Assembly (NCBI GenBank): GCA_900752345.1 | Contig: CAADVA010000110.1 | Location: 1-28,904, forward strand | Origin: an uncultured Collinsella sp. | GTDB lineage: Bacteria; Actinomycetota; Coriobacteriia; Coriobacteriales; Coriobacteriaceae | Reading direction: 5' to 3' | DNA length: 28,904 nucleotides | Part shown: positions 8,263 to 15,960 of the stretch, in pieces | How positions within the stretch are numbered: the first letter of the stretch is position 1 | Layout: every line of letters starts with the position of its first letter | Translations under genes and position numbers: made by a program | Notes under the pieces: generated by a model | Told to the model about the DNA's origin: nothing | Database searches by the model: none | What the model saw: the letters and a program-made list of their open reading frames with translations, nothing else

Positions 8263-9579
8263 TTACTCGGAAGCAGCCTTCTCGGTCTTCCAGCCATCGA
8301 CGAAGGCGTTCTTGACGCCGTCCCACTTGGTGTTGTCGGCAGCATAAGCGATGAGAGCCTGCTTGAGGTTCTTCTTCCACTCCTCGGAGGGGATGTAAAC
8401 GAAGTCCCAAGCGACGGTCTTCTTGCCGTCCTTGGCCATGGCAACGGCCTGCTGCGAGAAGACGTTGGTGGTCTCCTTGGCGCTCTTGAACGGAGCGGTC
8501 AGACCCATCTTGTCGGCGATGATGCTGGTCGGGGTGTCAGCGGTGACGCACCAATACATGAAGTCCTCGGTGGCCTTCTGGGCATCCTCGGAAGCCTGGG
8601 AACTGACGCACCAGTAGTTCTCGCCGCCGGAGCACAGGCCCTGGTTCTCCTCGCCGTCAACACCGATGTAGATGGGCATCATGCCAATCTGATCGTCGGT
8701 CATGCCGGCCTTGACGAGGTCAGAGTAGGCCCAAGAGCCGTTCTGGTAGAAGACGGCCTTGCCGGTTGCGAACTCGTTGGTGGCGTCGTCGCCGGTCTTG
8801 GAGGCAAGCTGCGAAGGATCGCAGGTGGAGTCGGTGATGTACAGGTCGAAGATCTGCTTGTAGTTGTCGAGGAACTCACCCTTGATCTCGTCGTCCTCCT
8901 GGTTGTGCTCCTTCTCAAACTCGTAGTAGAGCGGCATGTTGGCGAGGTGGGTGGTGTAGCGCCAGCTGGAGGAGTCGTCCATGCCGGCGGAAGTGAAGGC
9001 ACCCTCAATGCCAAGCTCGTCCTTGCGGGCCTGGATGTCGTCGGCACAAGCCTTCAGCTTGTCGAAGGAGTTGATGTCCTCGGCCTTGTAGCCAGCCTTC
9101 TCGAGCAGCTGCTTGTTGTAAATAATGCCGAAGCTCTCCTGAACCCAGTCGATGCACACATCCTTGCCGTCGGACTGCAGAGCCAGGGAGTCATCAATGA
9201 GCTCACCGCGGAGCTTGGTATCGGACAGGTCGGCGCAGTAATCCTTCCAGTTCTTAAGACCGGTGGGGCCGTTGACCTGGAACAGGGTCGGAGCGGAGCT
9301 CTTGGACATCTCGGACTTAAGCTTCTCCTCGTAGGTGTTGGAAGCTGCGGTCACGATCTTGACCTCGACGCCCTTCTCCTTCTTATAGGCCTTGGCGATC
9401 TCCTTCCACTCCTTGTCGACCTCGGGCTTGAATTGGAGGAAGTAGACCTCGGCAGCGTCACCAGAAGCAGAGGAGCCGGAACCGGCAGAACCGCCGCAAC
9501 CCACAAGACCCAGACCAAGAACCGCAGCCGCGGAACCAGCAAAGCCCAGGAACTGCCTTCTGCTCATTTCGTTCTTCAT
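8263..9579 (-). CDS. malE: Maltodextrin-type solute-binding lipoprotein, MalE-like
   Basis: Extracytoplasmic binding protein that delivers the sugar to MalF-MalG. It has 438 residues from ATG 9579, chosen because AGGGTGG stands about six bases upstream; an in-frame ATG at 9597 lacks a site. The N-terminus carries a twin-arginine-like motif (SRRQFLG) followed by a hydrophobic stretch and the lipobox LVGC, so it looks like a Tat-exported lipoprotein anchored outside the membrane. A Gly/Ser linker follows the cysteine. The remainder has the family-1 solute-binding fold signature (NGPTGLKNW, FGIIYNKQLLEKAGYK, FATGKAVFYQNGSWAYSDL). First gene of the operon, with its own regulated promoter. Substrate assignment rests on context. 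Confidence 0.92.
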   Translation of the reverse strand: MKNEMSRRQFLGFAGSAAAVLGLGLVGCGGSAGSGSSASGDAAEVYFLQFKPEVDKEWKEIAKAYKKEKGVEVKIVTAASNTYEEKLKSEMSKSSAPTLFQVNGPTGLKNWKDYCADLSDTKLRGELIDDSLALQSDGKDVCIDWVQESFGIIYNKQLLEKAGYKAEDINSFDKLKACADDIQARKDELGIEGAFTSAGMDDSSSWRYTTHLANMPLYYEFEKEHNQEDDEIKGEFLDNYKQIFDLYITDSTCDPSQLASKTGDDATNEFATGKAVFYQNGSWAYSDLVKAGMTDDQIGMMPIYIGVDGEENQGLCSGGENYWCVSSQASEDAQKATEDFMYWCVTADTPTSIIADKMGLTAPFKSAKETTNVFSQQAVAMAKDGKKTVAWDFVYIPSEEWKKNLKQALIAYAADNTKWDGVKNAFVDGWKTEKAASE

Positions 9580-9667
9580 TACAATCCACCCTTTCACACC
9601 GTGGCGGCACCCTTTGCCGCCGCCTTCGGAGATTGGCTCGGGGACTTTGCCCCTTTTGCTGATTTGT

Positions 9668-9699
9668 ACAATACGCTATTTGGCTAGTTGTTTGAACAA
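9668..9699 (-). promoter_or_regulatory. malE promoter with operator on the -35 box
   Basis: On the - strand a -10 box TATTGT (9668-9673) lies 17 bases from a -35 box TTCAAA (9691-9696). The near-perfect palindrome TTGTTTGAACAA (9688-9699) covers the -35 box. It differs by one base from the TTGTTTAAACAA consensus built from the other sites in the window. Repression by the adjacent GntR regulator is the simplest reading. About 90 bases of leader follow before malE. Confidence 0.6.
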
Positions 9700-9763
9700 G
9701 TATTACTAGAGCGGTAGAAAAACTTCGGTGAACGGTAATATTCAACTTGATGCTTGACAAGTT

Positions 9764-9775
9764 TTGTATAAACAA
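9764..9775. promoter_or_regulatory. Second operator-like site upstream of malE
   Basis: TTGTATAAACAA matches the 12-base palindrome TTGTTTAAACAA with one change and lies 76 bases from the site at the malE promoter. Two sites at this spacing could support looping or cooperative binding; this is an inference from sequence only. Confidence 0.45.
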
Positions 9776-9796
9776 TTATTTGTTATCTAATGCAGA

Positions 9797-9845
9797 GAAA
9801 ACGCCCGGTCAAACCGATGCATCGTCGGTTTGACCGGGCGTTTTC
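9797..9845 (-). terminator. Terminator of the GntR regulator gene
   Basis: A perfect 21-bp inverted repeat (9797-9817 with 9825-9845) has a 7-base loop. Its outer bases are A-rich on one side and T-rich on the other, so it can work in both directions. It lies 45 bases past the regulator stop and separates it from the malE promoter. Confidence 0.9.
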
Positions 9846-9890
9846 GTTCGCTTTGAGGGCATGAGTCTCGTCAGGCTGCGAGCTAGCCGG

Positions 9891-10610
9891 CTATCGCTTG
9901 GAGTTGACGCGGTAGTGGAAGATCTCGGGATGCGTGCGGGCATGCGTGACCTCGAACAAGATGCCGTCCGAGGTGTACGACTGGCTCTCCATGACGGCGA
10001 CACAGTTGTATTTGCCAAGGTCCAAGTAGCTGCAGTCCTCATCGTTGGCGAGCTCGACACTCACCGTACGACGGCTCGCCATCACCTTGACGCCGCGTTT
10101 GTGCTCCAGATAGTCGTAAATTGACTTTGCGGCGATCTCGGGCGTCAGACCCTTGGCGATCGACTCCAAAAAGTAACCATGGTCTACTTGGCGCGCATTG
10201 CCGTTAAGGCTTCGGACACGCACCACGCGAATCAGCTCCTCGCCCACCTTAAAGCCCAGGCGACGAGAGAGTTGCTCAGTGCAGATCAAATGTTCAAAAG
10301 ACTTGACCTCGGTCGATGCGACGGCATTGTTGCGTTTTGCGAACTCGCCAAACGACTCAACCTCTTCGAGTGCGCCCAACATGTCGGTTTCGCCCTTAAG
10401 CCAAATAACGCGCACGCCCTTGCCGTGTATGGGCTGCACAAACATCCCGTCGGCCAGCATACCCAAGGCGCGACGGACGGTATTGCGCGTGCAGCCAAAT
10501 TCCGCGGTCAGCTCGGCTTCGGTTGGCAGCATCTCCTGAAACGCATAGGTCCCGTTAATGATGCGCGAACGGATCTCGCGGTAGATTCCTTCGTAAATCG
10601 CTTTTGGCAT
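9891..10610 (-). CDS. GntR-family regulator with UTRA domain, TreR-like
   Basis: DNA-binding regulator of 239 residues. Residues 1-70 form the GntR winged helix-turn-helix (LPTEAELTAEFGCTRNTVRRALGMLADGMFVQPIHGKGVRV). Residues ~85-235 form the UTRA ligand domain of the HutC group. The stretch SIYDYLEHKRGVKV and the DEDCSYLDL segment resemble Bacillus TreR, whose inducer is a sugar phosphate. It is divergent from the PTS fusion and next to the malE operon, so a phosphorylated alpha-glucoside made by that PTS is a plausible inducer (inference). A GTTTAAAC palindrome overlaps its own promoter, suggesting autoregulation. Start ATG 10610 has GAGGTGA about five bases upstream. Confidence 0.9.
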   Translation of the reverse strand: MPKAIYEGIYREIRSRIINGTYAFQEMLPTEAELTAEFGCTRNTVRRALGMLADGMFVQPIHGKGVRVIWLKGETDMLGALEEVESFGEFAKRNNAVASTEVKSFEHLICTEQLSRRLGFKVGEELIRVVRVRSLNGNARQVDHGYFLESIAKGLTPEIAAKSIYDYLEHKRGVKVMASRRTVSVELANDEDCSYLDLGKYNCVAVMESQSYTSDGILFEVTHARTHPEIFHYRVNSKR

Positions 10611-10643
10611 GACTTCACCTCTAATGAATATGTATGGCTAGGC

Positions 10644-10673
10644 ACGATAGCATTTCTTGGAGTTGTTTAAACC
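10644..10673 (-). promoter_or_regulatory. Regulator promoter with GTTTAAAC operator
   Basis: On the - strand a possible -10 TATCGT (10644-10649) is 16 bases from TTTAAA (10666-10671). TTGTTTAAAC (10663-10672) covers that -35 position, the same arrangement as at malE. The promoter boxes are weak; the palindrome is clear. Confidence 0.5.
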
Positions 10674-10771
10674 GTCTATCGGCAAAGCACGGATTATTTA
10701 CCGTCGACGGTTCCCCCGACACCCAGATCGGACCAAATCAAAACCGTCAATGCGGCAAGCAGCCAGTCCTC

Positions 10772-10794
10772 TACAATGAGTTCATTGTTTAAAC
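10772..10794 (+). promoter_or_regulatory. PTS-fusion promoter with GTTTAAAC operator
   Basis: A -10 box TACAAT (10772-10777) precedes TTGTTTAAAC (10785-10794), which falls on the expected transcription start. No good -35 is visible. The gene start is 41 bases further on, with GGAAGG at 10823-10828. Confidence 0.6.
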
Positions 10795-10834
10795 GTTCTT
10801 GCTTGCACAGCATGTTGCATCCGGAAGGCATATT

Positions 10835-13285
10835 ATGCTGCAAAAAATCCAACGCTTTGGCGGGGCAATGTTCGCGCCCGCCATGCTGTTCTCCATATCG
10901 GGCCTTATGGTCGGCGTCTCCGCCCTCGCAACGTCTGCGGATATCGTCGGCGATCTCGCCGTATACGGAACCCCTTGGTACGTTTTTTGGACTATCATCC
11001 AGCGTGGCTCGTGGACGGTCTTTAAGCGCCTTCCGCTCCTTTTTGCCGTAGCGCTGCCCATCGGCCTTGCCCAAAAGCAGCCGGCGCGTTGCTGCCTCGA
11101 GGCGCTCGTCGCCTATTTTGCCTACTGCTTCTTTTTGAGCGAGATCATTAAGCTGAGCGGAGACAACCTTGGACTTAAGTACCCGTCGTCTTTGACCTCC
11201 GCTAGCGGCATCACCATCATCGACGGCATCAAGACGCTCGACACCGGCATTATCGGCCCGCTAGTGGTATCGGCAACCGTCGTCGCCATCCATGACCGCT
11301 TCTACGATGCCAAGGTTCCCGATTGGCTCGGCACCTTCTCGGGTTCCTCGCTGGTCTATCTCATCAGCTTTTTCGCCGTGTTTGCCCTTGCCGCTATCTC
11401 GGCCGCCATCGTGCCCTCCGTATACGCAATGACCGAAACGCTGCGCCATGCACTTACGAGCGTCGGCCCCTTTGGCGTGGGCATCTTTGTGTTTTTGGAG
11501 CGAGCGCTCGAGCCCATGGGGCTGCACCACCTGCTCTACATGCCGATCTACTACGACAACCTGGTCATTAACGACGGCATCTACGCCACGTGGAGCAGCT
11601 TGCTCCCCATCCTCTCCCATAGCACGCGCCCCCTTAATGAACTTGCGCCGTGGGCCGGTTTTACCGCCACCGGCTGGGTCAAGCTCTTTGGCCTTCCCGC
11701 CATCGCAGCCGCGTTCTACTCCACCGCAAAACCAGAACGCCGCGCCGGCCTCAGGGTCATCCTTGTTCCCGCCATCATCGCCTCGGTAGTTTGCGGCGTT
11801 ACCGAGCCACTCGAGTTTCTCTTTATGTTCACCCACCCCGGGCTCTTTTTTCTCTACGCCGTCTTATCGTCTTGCCTTGCCACAACCATGAATCTCTTTG
11901 GCATCGTCGGCATCTTCTCGGGCGGCCTCATGGAGATGGCAGCCTTCAACTTTATTCCGCTCATGCGCACGCATGCCGGTGCCTATCTTTTGGCGCTCGG
12001 TATCGGCCTTGCCTTTAGCCTCATCTTTTTTGTTAGTTTTCGAGCACTCATCTTGATCTATGACCTTAAGACGCTGGGCCGCGAGGATCATGTCGCCAAT
12101 CGCGCGGCAATCGATCGTTTAACGGAAAGCGGCTTTGCCAAAGAGCAATCTCCCAATGACGAGGTCAATAGTCGATCCGATCAAGATCACATCCTCGCTG
12201 AGCGGGTAATTCAGCTTTTAGGTGGTGTTGGCAATATTGTGGGCGCAACCAACTGTGCCACGCGCCTGCGCGTCGAGGTCGCAGACCCTTCCATCGTTGC
12301 AGATAACGCGTCGTTTGTCGCGGTGGGCGCCAAGGGCCTCATCATTACGGGCAAGACCGCCCAGGTGGTCATCGGCATCTCCGTTCCCCGCGTTAAAGAG
12401 CATTTTGACCAGATCATGGGCCTCGAGCCGGGATTTGTGCCCACCACCTCGGCCTCCCCTGCCGCCAGCGCAGCCCATAAGCGCAGCGATATCTGTTTCT
12501 TCGATATCGACGGAACGCTCGCCTGGCAAGACCCTCGAGCGGCACAAGAGCTTCCCGAGAGCGAGCGTGACCTGTCCCCCTATCCCAACGAGGCGGTCTC
12601 GCAGGCCATCCGCGATTTCGTTGCAAATGGCAACATGGCCTTTATCTGCACAGGACGCACTCTCAGCTGCATCCACCCCAAACTTCTAGAGCTGCCCTGG
12701 ACCGGCATCGTCTGTCTTGCGGGCGGTTACGCCGAGATCAACGGACACGCAATTCGCGATCTGTCGATGACGCCCAGCATGCTGCAGCGTCTTGCCCCCT
12801 ACCTTGAGCAATCGGGCGAGGTCATCCGCTTTGAGGGCCTCAACGGCGTCGTGCGCATGAGTGCCGATGCCCCCGATGCTCCCGGATACGCGCGCACCCT
12901 GGGCGACGCAGTCACGCAGCTGCAACATTACAGTGCTTACAAGATCTTGATGTCTACATCACTCGCTAACCACATCGCTCAAGATAAGGCACTTGAGCCG
13001 CTGCTCTGCTTTAACGAACTCGAGCTCGAGGTGACCGAAATCTCCCCCCGCGAGTGCACCAAGCGAACCGGCATCCAGGCCGTGCTTGGCGCCCTGGGGC
13101 CAAACCACGGCACTGTGTACGGCATCGGCGATGCGAGCAACGACGTCGCCCTTATGGAAACGGTCGATGTTGGCATCGCCATGGGCAACGCACCGGACTT
13201 CCTTAAGGAGAAGGCGGACTATGTGACCGATTCTATCGATCATGATGGCGTCGTCACGGCACTCGAGCACTTCGGGCTTATCTAG
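10835..13285 (+). CDS. Fused alpha-glucoside PTS EIICB and HAD (Cof-type) phosphatase
   Basis: 816 residues from ATG 10835 (GGAAGG six bases upstream; TTG 10799 is in frame but has no site). Residues 1-425 are a membrane EIIC whose start LQKIQRFGGAMFAPAMLFS and GSWTVFKRLPLLFAVALPIGLAQKQ closely resemble the maltose permeases MalP/GlvC of Bacillus and relatives. Residues ~452-530 are EIIB, with the phosphorylated Cys474 in NCATRLR. After an Ala/Ser/Pro linker, residues ~550-816 form a complete Cof-type HAD domain: Asp557 and Asp559 in FDIDGT, ICTGRT, Lys743, and GDASND with Asp766 and Asp770. All HAD catalytic residues are present. No EIIA domain is present, so EIIA must come from elsewhere. 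EIICB would phosphorylate the sugar on entry; the HAD domain could remove a phosphate from it. No GH4 phospho-glucosidase, the usual partner, lies in the window. Substrate and HAD function are inferred. Confidence 0.92.
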   Translation: MLQKIQRFGGAMFAPAMLFSISGLMVGVSALATSADIVGDLAVYGTPWYVFWTIIQRGSWTVFKRLPLLFAVALPIGLAQKQPARCCLEALVAYFAYCFFLSEIIKLSGDNLGLKYPSSLTSASGITIIDGIKTLDTGIIGPLVVSATVVAIHDRFYDAKVPDWLGTFSGSSLVYLISFFAVFALAAISAAIVPSVYAMTETLRHALTSVGPFGVGIFVFLERALEPMGLHHLLYMPIYYDNLVINDGIYATWSSLLPILSHSTRPLNELAPWAGFTATGWVKLFGLPAIAAAFYSTAKPERRAGLRVILVPAIIASVVCGVTEPLEFLFMFTHPGLFFLYAVLSSCLATTMNLFGIVGIFSGGLMEMAAFNFIPLMRTHAGAYLLALGIGLAFSLIFFVSFRALILIYDLKTLGREDHVANRAAIDRLTESGFAKEQSPNDEVNSRSDQDHILAERVIQLLGGVGNIVGATNCATRLRVEVADPSIVADNASFVAVGAKGLIITGKTAQVVIGISVPRVKEHFDQIMGLEPGFVPTTSASPAASAAHKRSDICFFDIDGTLAWQDPRAAQELPESERDLSPYPNEAVSQAIRDFVANGNMAFICTGRTLSCIHPKLLELPWTGIVCLAGGYAEINGHAIRDLSMTPSMLQRLAPYLEQSGEVIRFEGLNGVVRMSADAPDAPGYARTLGDAVTQLQHYSAYKILMSTSLANHIAQDKALEPLLCFNELELEVTEISPRECTKRTGIQAVLGALGPNHGTVYGIGDASNDVALMETVDVGIAMGNAPDFLKEKADYVTDSIDHDGVVTALEHFGLI

Positions 13286-13402
13286 CCGTCGTCTTCCGCC
13301 GCGCTTTACGCCTGCGGGCCCAATTGCCTTCGCCCGCCGCGCCAAGCACCCTAATGTGGCAATATGTTGTCTGCATAATGCAACGATGCAACCTAAGAAA
13401 GA

Positions 13403-14428
13403 ATGCGAGAGCCTGTGTCCAGTCCGTTTACCAGCTTTTTAGCCCAGCACTTTGACCAGATCAACGACTATCTGGCCACGTTCTTTGACGGACAGGCGAC
13501 CTCCGCCGATATCGAGCGCTACCTGTACGCCCCGCTCTCGGCTTTTACGGCCAACGCCGGTAAGCGCCACCGCCCGCTCATCTGCATGCTCGCCGCCACC
13601 GCGGTAGGCGGCAGCTTTGAGAGCGCCCGCAGCGCGGCGGCAGCTATCGAGCACTTTCAATCGGGAGCGCTTATCCATGACGACATCGCCGACAACGGCC
13701 AACTGCGTCGCGGCAAGCCCTGCATGCACCTTACCGAGGGCACGGGGCTTGCCATCAACTGCGGCGACCTAGCGCTCACCATGGTCACCAAGACGGTTCT
13801 CGACGACCCCACGCTCGAGGCAGACGTGAAACTCCGCGTGCTCCACGAGCTCACCGAGATGATCGTCCGAACCATCGAGGGTCAGGCGCTCGACCTGGGT
13901 TGGGTCCGCGACGGGCGCTTTGACATCTCGGTCGACGATTATCTGGACATGGCGACGCACAAGACCGCGTACTACAGCGGAGCCACGCCACTTGCCGCCG
14001 GAGCCATTATCGGCGGCGGCAGCGAGGAGCAGATTGAGGCGCTGCGCGCCTTTGGCCTGCACACGGGCCTTGCCTTCCAAATTCAAGACGACCTGCTCAA
14101 CTTGATCGGCACCAAAGAGGCCGCCAACAAGGACTTCCGCACCGATATCACCGAGGGCAAGCGCACCCTCGTCGCCGTGCACGCCCTGTCAGACGAGCGT
14201 TATCACGACGAGGTCGAGGCAATCCTTTCCTCGGGCACCGAGGACCCCGTGCAACTTGCACGCGCCGTGGAGATCTTCCAGCAGACCGGCTCCATCGATT
14301 ACGCCCACACTTACGCGCTCGACCTGACCGCTAAAGCCAAAGCGGCCATCGAAAACGTTGAGCTTGATCCGCACGCACGCGAGCTGTTCCTCTCCATGGC
14401 AGATTTCTTTGTGGAGCGACTCAACTAG
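13403..14428 (+). CDS. Polyprenyl diphosphate synthase (trans, long-chain type)
   Basis: Adds isopentenyl units to an allylic diphosphate to make a prenyl chain, probably for the menaquinone side chain. It has 341 residues from ATG 13403; GTG 13415 is an alternative, and neither has a strong ribosome-binding site. The first aspartate-rich motif is DDIAD in LIHDDIADNGQLRRGKP. The second is QDDLLN, with Asn in place of the usual last Asp, a variant known in some members. GKRHRP, EGKRT and the KT of ATHKTAYY are also present. Small residues four and five places before the first motif (Gly, Ala) suggest a long product rather than farnesyl diphosphate. It stands alone, 117 bases after the PTS fusion. 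Confidence 0.92.
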   Translation: MREPVSSPFTSFLAQHFDQINDYLATFFDGQATSADIERYLYAPLSAFTANAGKRHRPLICMLAATAVGGSFESARSAAAAIEHFQSGALIHDDIADNGQLRRGKPCMHLTEGTGLAINCGDLALTMVTKTVLDDPTLEADVKLRVLHELTEMIVRTIEGQALDLGWVRDGRFDISVDDYLDMATHKTAYYSGATPLAAGAIIGGGSEEQIEALRAFGLHTGLAFQIQDDLLNLIGTKEAANKDFRTDITEGKRTLVAVHALSDERYHDEVEAILSSGTEDPVQLARAVEIFQQTGSIDYAHTYALDLTAKAKAAIENVELDPHARELFLSMADFFVERLN

Positions 14429-14470
14429 CGGGGGTTATAAAACCTGTCAGCAGCGTATTTGGGTACAACT

Positions 14471-14479
14471 TGCTACACT
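14471..14479 (+). promoter_or_regulatory. Extended -10 promoter for the following gene
   Basis: TGCTACACT fits an extended -10 (TG-N-TACACT). No convincing -35 precedes it. It is 87 bases before the next start, in the gap after the prenyl synthase stop. Confidence 0.45.
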
Positions 14480-14566
14480 GTTGAGTGCATGTTTATGCAT
14501 CCCTTTGCGTTGTCTATCCGACACACGCTCAAATAGTACGAATGGTACGCCGAAAGGGGTTCGTTC

Positions 14567-15472
14567 ATGGAACCTATTACAACGGGCATGCAGGGAGCAG
14601 CCGTCGAGGACGTCCAGTCCCGCCTTCTGCAGCTCGGCTATACAATCGATGACACCGAGGTCGCCGATAAGCGCTTTGGCGCCACCACCGAGCAGGCCGT
14701 TGGCACCTTTAGGCTCGACAGCGGTCTTGCCGCCGGTCACGCCGTTGACATTCCCTGCTGGAGTGCCCTGGTCGACGCCTCGTATAAACTGGGCGATCGT
14801 ACGCTCTATCTGCGTATGCCCAATTTCCATGGTGCCGACGTTCAGGCCCTGCAGAGGGCGCTCAACGTTTTGGGCTTTGCCTGCGGTGAGGACGACGGCT
14901 ATTTTGGCCCGCACACCGAGGCCGCTCTGCAGCAGTTCCAAGAAAATGTCGGCCTGTTTGCCGATGGCATGGCGTTCCAGGATACCTACGCCTATATCAA
15001 CCGCCTGCATCACGTGTGGGAGGGCAAGCCCTCGGTTACCGAGGCCGAGTCGCGCATCGGCTTTGCCCGCGCCGCCAACGTTCTCGAGCGCTTCCAGATT
15101 GCCGTCATCGGTGAGGACCCCATCGCGCGTAGCGTTGCATCGCGCATGTGGAACATCGCCACGGCGACGACCGACAGCAGCGGCATGATGCTTTGCGATT
15201 CCGAGGTTCCGACCGACGTGGATCTGGTGCTCGAGATCGCAAGCGATGAGCTGCCCGCAGATGCTGCGCCGCGCGCCACGATCGCCCTTGCCGAGTGTCA
15301 CAACCTTGCACAGCGCATCCGCACCGCCAATGTCGCCGCGCAGCAAAAGCCCGCGCGCATCCGCATTGAGCTCACGGGCATGACGCGCTACAACGGAACC
15401 TTCACCGCAAGTGATGCGCAGACACTCGCCGTACGCCTGCTCGATGGCGTTTGCGATGCCCTCGCAGATTAG
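14567..15472 (+). CDS. Protein with two peptidoglycan-binding repeats, no signal peptide
   Basis: 301 residues; ATG 14567 has GAAAGGGG at 14552-14559. Two PG_binding_1-type repeats are visible: residues ~5-60 (GMQGAAVEDVQSRLLQLGY, FGATTEQAVGTFR) and ~82-140 (GADVQALQRALNVLGF, GYFGPHTEAALQQFQ). Residues ~160-301 are unrecognised; the order of two repeats followed by a C-terminal alpha/beta region recalls the CwlM-type amidases, but I see no zinc-binding His/Glu set. No signal peptide or membrane segment is present, so it seems cytoplasmic, odd for a wall-binding protein. CwlM in mycobacteria is a cytoplasmic regulator of peptidoglycan synthesis, and a similar role is only a guess. Confidence 0.8.
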   Translation: MEPITTGMQGAAVEDVQSRLLQLGYTIDDTEVADKRFGATTEQAVGTFRLDSGLAAGHAVDIPCWSALVDASYKLGDRTLYLRMPNFHGADVQALQRALNVLGFACGEDDGYFGPHTEAALQQFQENVGLFADGMAFQDTYAYINRLHHVWEGKPSVTEAESRIGFARAANVLERFQIAVIGEDPIARSVASRMWNIATATTDSSGMMLCDSEVPTDVDLVLEIASDELPADAAPRATIALAECHNLAQRIRTANVAAQQKPARIRIELTGMTRYNGTFTASDAQTLAVRLLDGVCDALAD

Positions 15473-15510
15473 GTAAACTAAACGGGTTGCTTTTGGGCAA
15501 CACCACACAT

Positions 15511-15582
15511 TGGGACGTAGTTCAACGGTAGAACTCCGGTTTTTGGTGCCGGCTGTTGGGGGTTCGAATCCCTCCGTCCCAG
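15511..15582 (+). tRNA. tRNA-Gln (anticodon TTG)
   Basis: A 72-base cloverleaf. The acceptor stem TGGGACG pairs with CGTCCCA. The anticodon stem CCGGT/GCCGG encloses the loop TTTTGGT, which gives anticodon TTG (reads CAA). The T arm GGGGG-TTCGAAT-CCCTC has one G-T pair. The discriminator is G15582 and the CCA end is not encoded. It starts 39 bases after the preceding gene. Confidence 0.96.
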
Positions 15583-15595
15583 CCCCAAAGAACAT

Positions 15596-15632
15596 AGCGC
15601 TCCAGGCTCTTATGAACCTGGAGCGCTTTTTC
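15596..15632 (+). terminator. Terminator after tRNA-Gln
   Basis: AGCGCTCCAGG (15596-15606) pairs perfectly with CCTGGAGCGCT (15617-15627), followed by TTTTC. Confidence 0.92.
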
Positions 15633-15640
15633 GTGGGCAT

Positions 15641-15845
15641 GCGGAGGGATTCGAACCCGCAAGGGTGCAGAGCTGAGGAAACGCGAAGCGTTTTCCAGCG
15701 CAGCACGCAAGGAGCGAAGCGACGCAGCGGGGCGCGGCCGCCGGCAGGCGGACGCGGAATCCCTCCGTCCCACATCGACCGAGAGCTCCTCGCGTTAAGA
15801 AAATCGAGCCAACGCCGCCAAGCGGAGGGATTCGAACCCGCAAGG
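15641..15845. repeat. Patch of tRNA 3'-end copies (possible integration scars)
   Basis: GCGGAGGGATTCGAACCCGC plus AAGG occurs identically at 15641-15664 and 15822-15845, 181 bases apart. It is the reverse complement of a tRNA T-arm and acceptor end. Between them GAATCCCTCCGTCCCA (15757-15772) repeats exactly the last 16 paired bases of the tRNA-Gln gene (15566-15581), in the same direction. None of these can fold into a full tRNA. The stretch between the copies is very GC-rich with no credible gene. tRNA 3' ends are common attachment sites, so these may be remains of past insertions. No integrase is nearby. Confidence 0.7.
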
Positions 15846-15960
15846 AATCTACCTATATAAGACAGACGCCCCAAGCCCGAAAGGACCAAGAGCGCCTTAC
15901 ATCTAGAAAATATCAGCCCAGTTCCGAAAAGCGAGGCGCCATCTACAAAATGGCGCGTGG
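15846..15960. other. Intergenic stretch with one small hairpin
   Basis: The only structure seen is GCGCCAT (15936-15942) pairing with ATGGCGC (15950-15956). No gene, promoter or tRNA was found here. Confidence 0.5.

Noticed and set aside
5251..9687. Long + strand frames opposite msmX, malF and malE
   Set aside because: Same shadow effect; no ribosome-binding sites and low-complexity translations.
15641..15845. Additional tRNA genes in this patch
   Set aside because: Only T-arm and acceptor ends are present; no D arm, anticodon arm or 5' acceptor strand could be matched.
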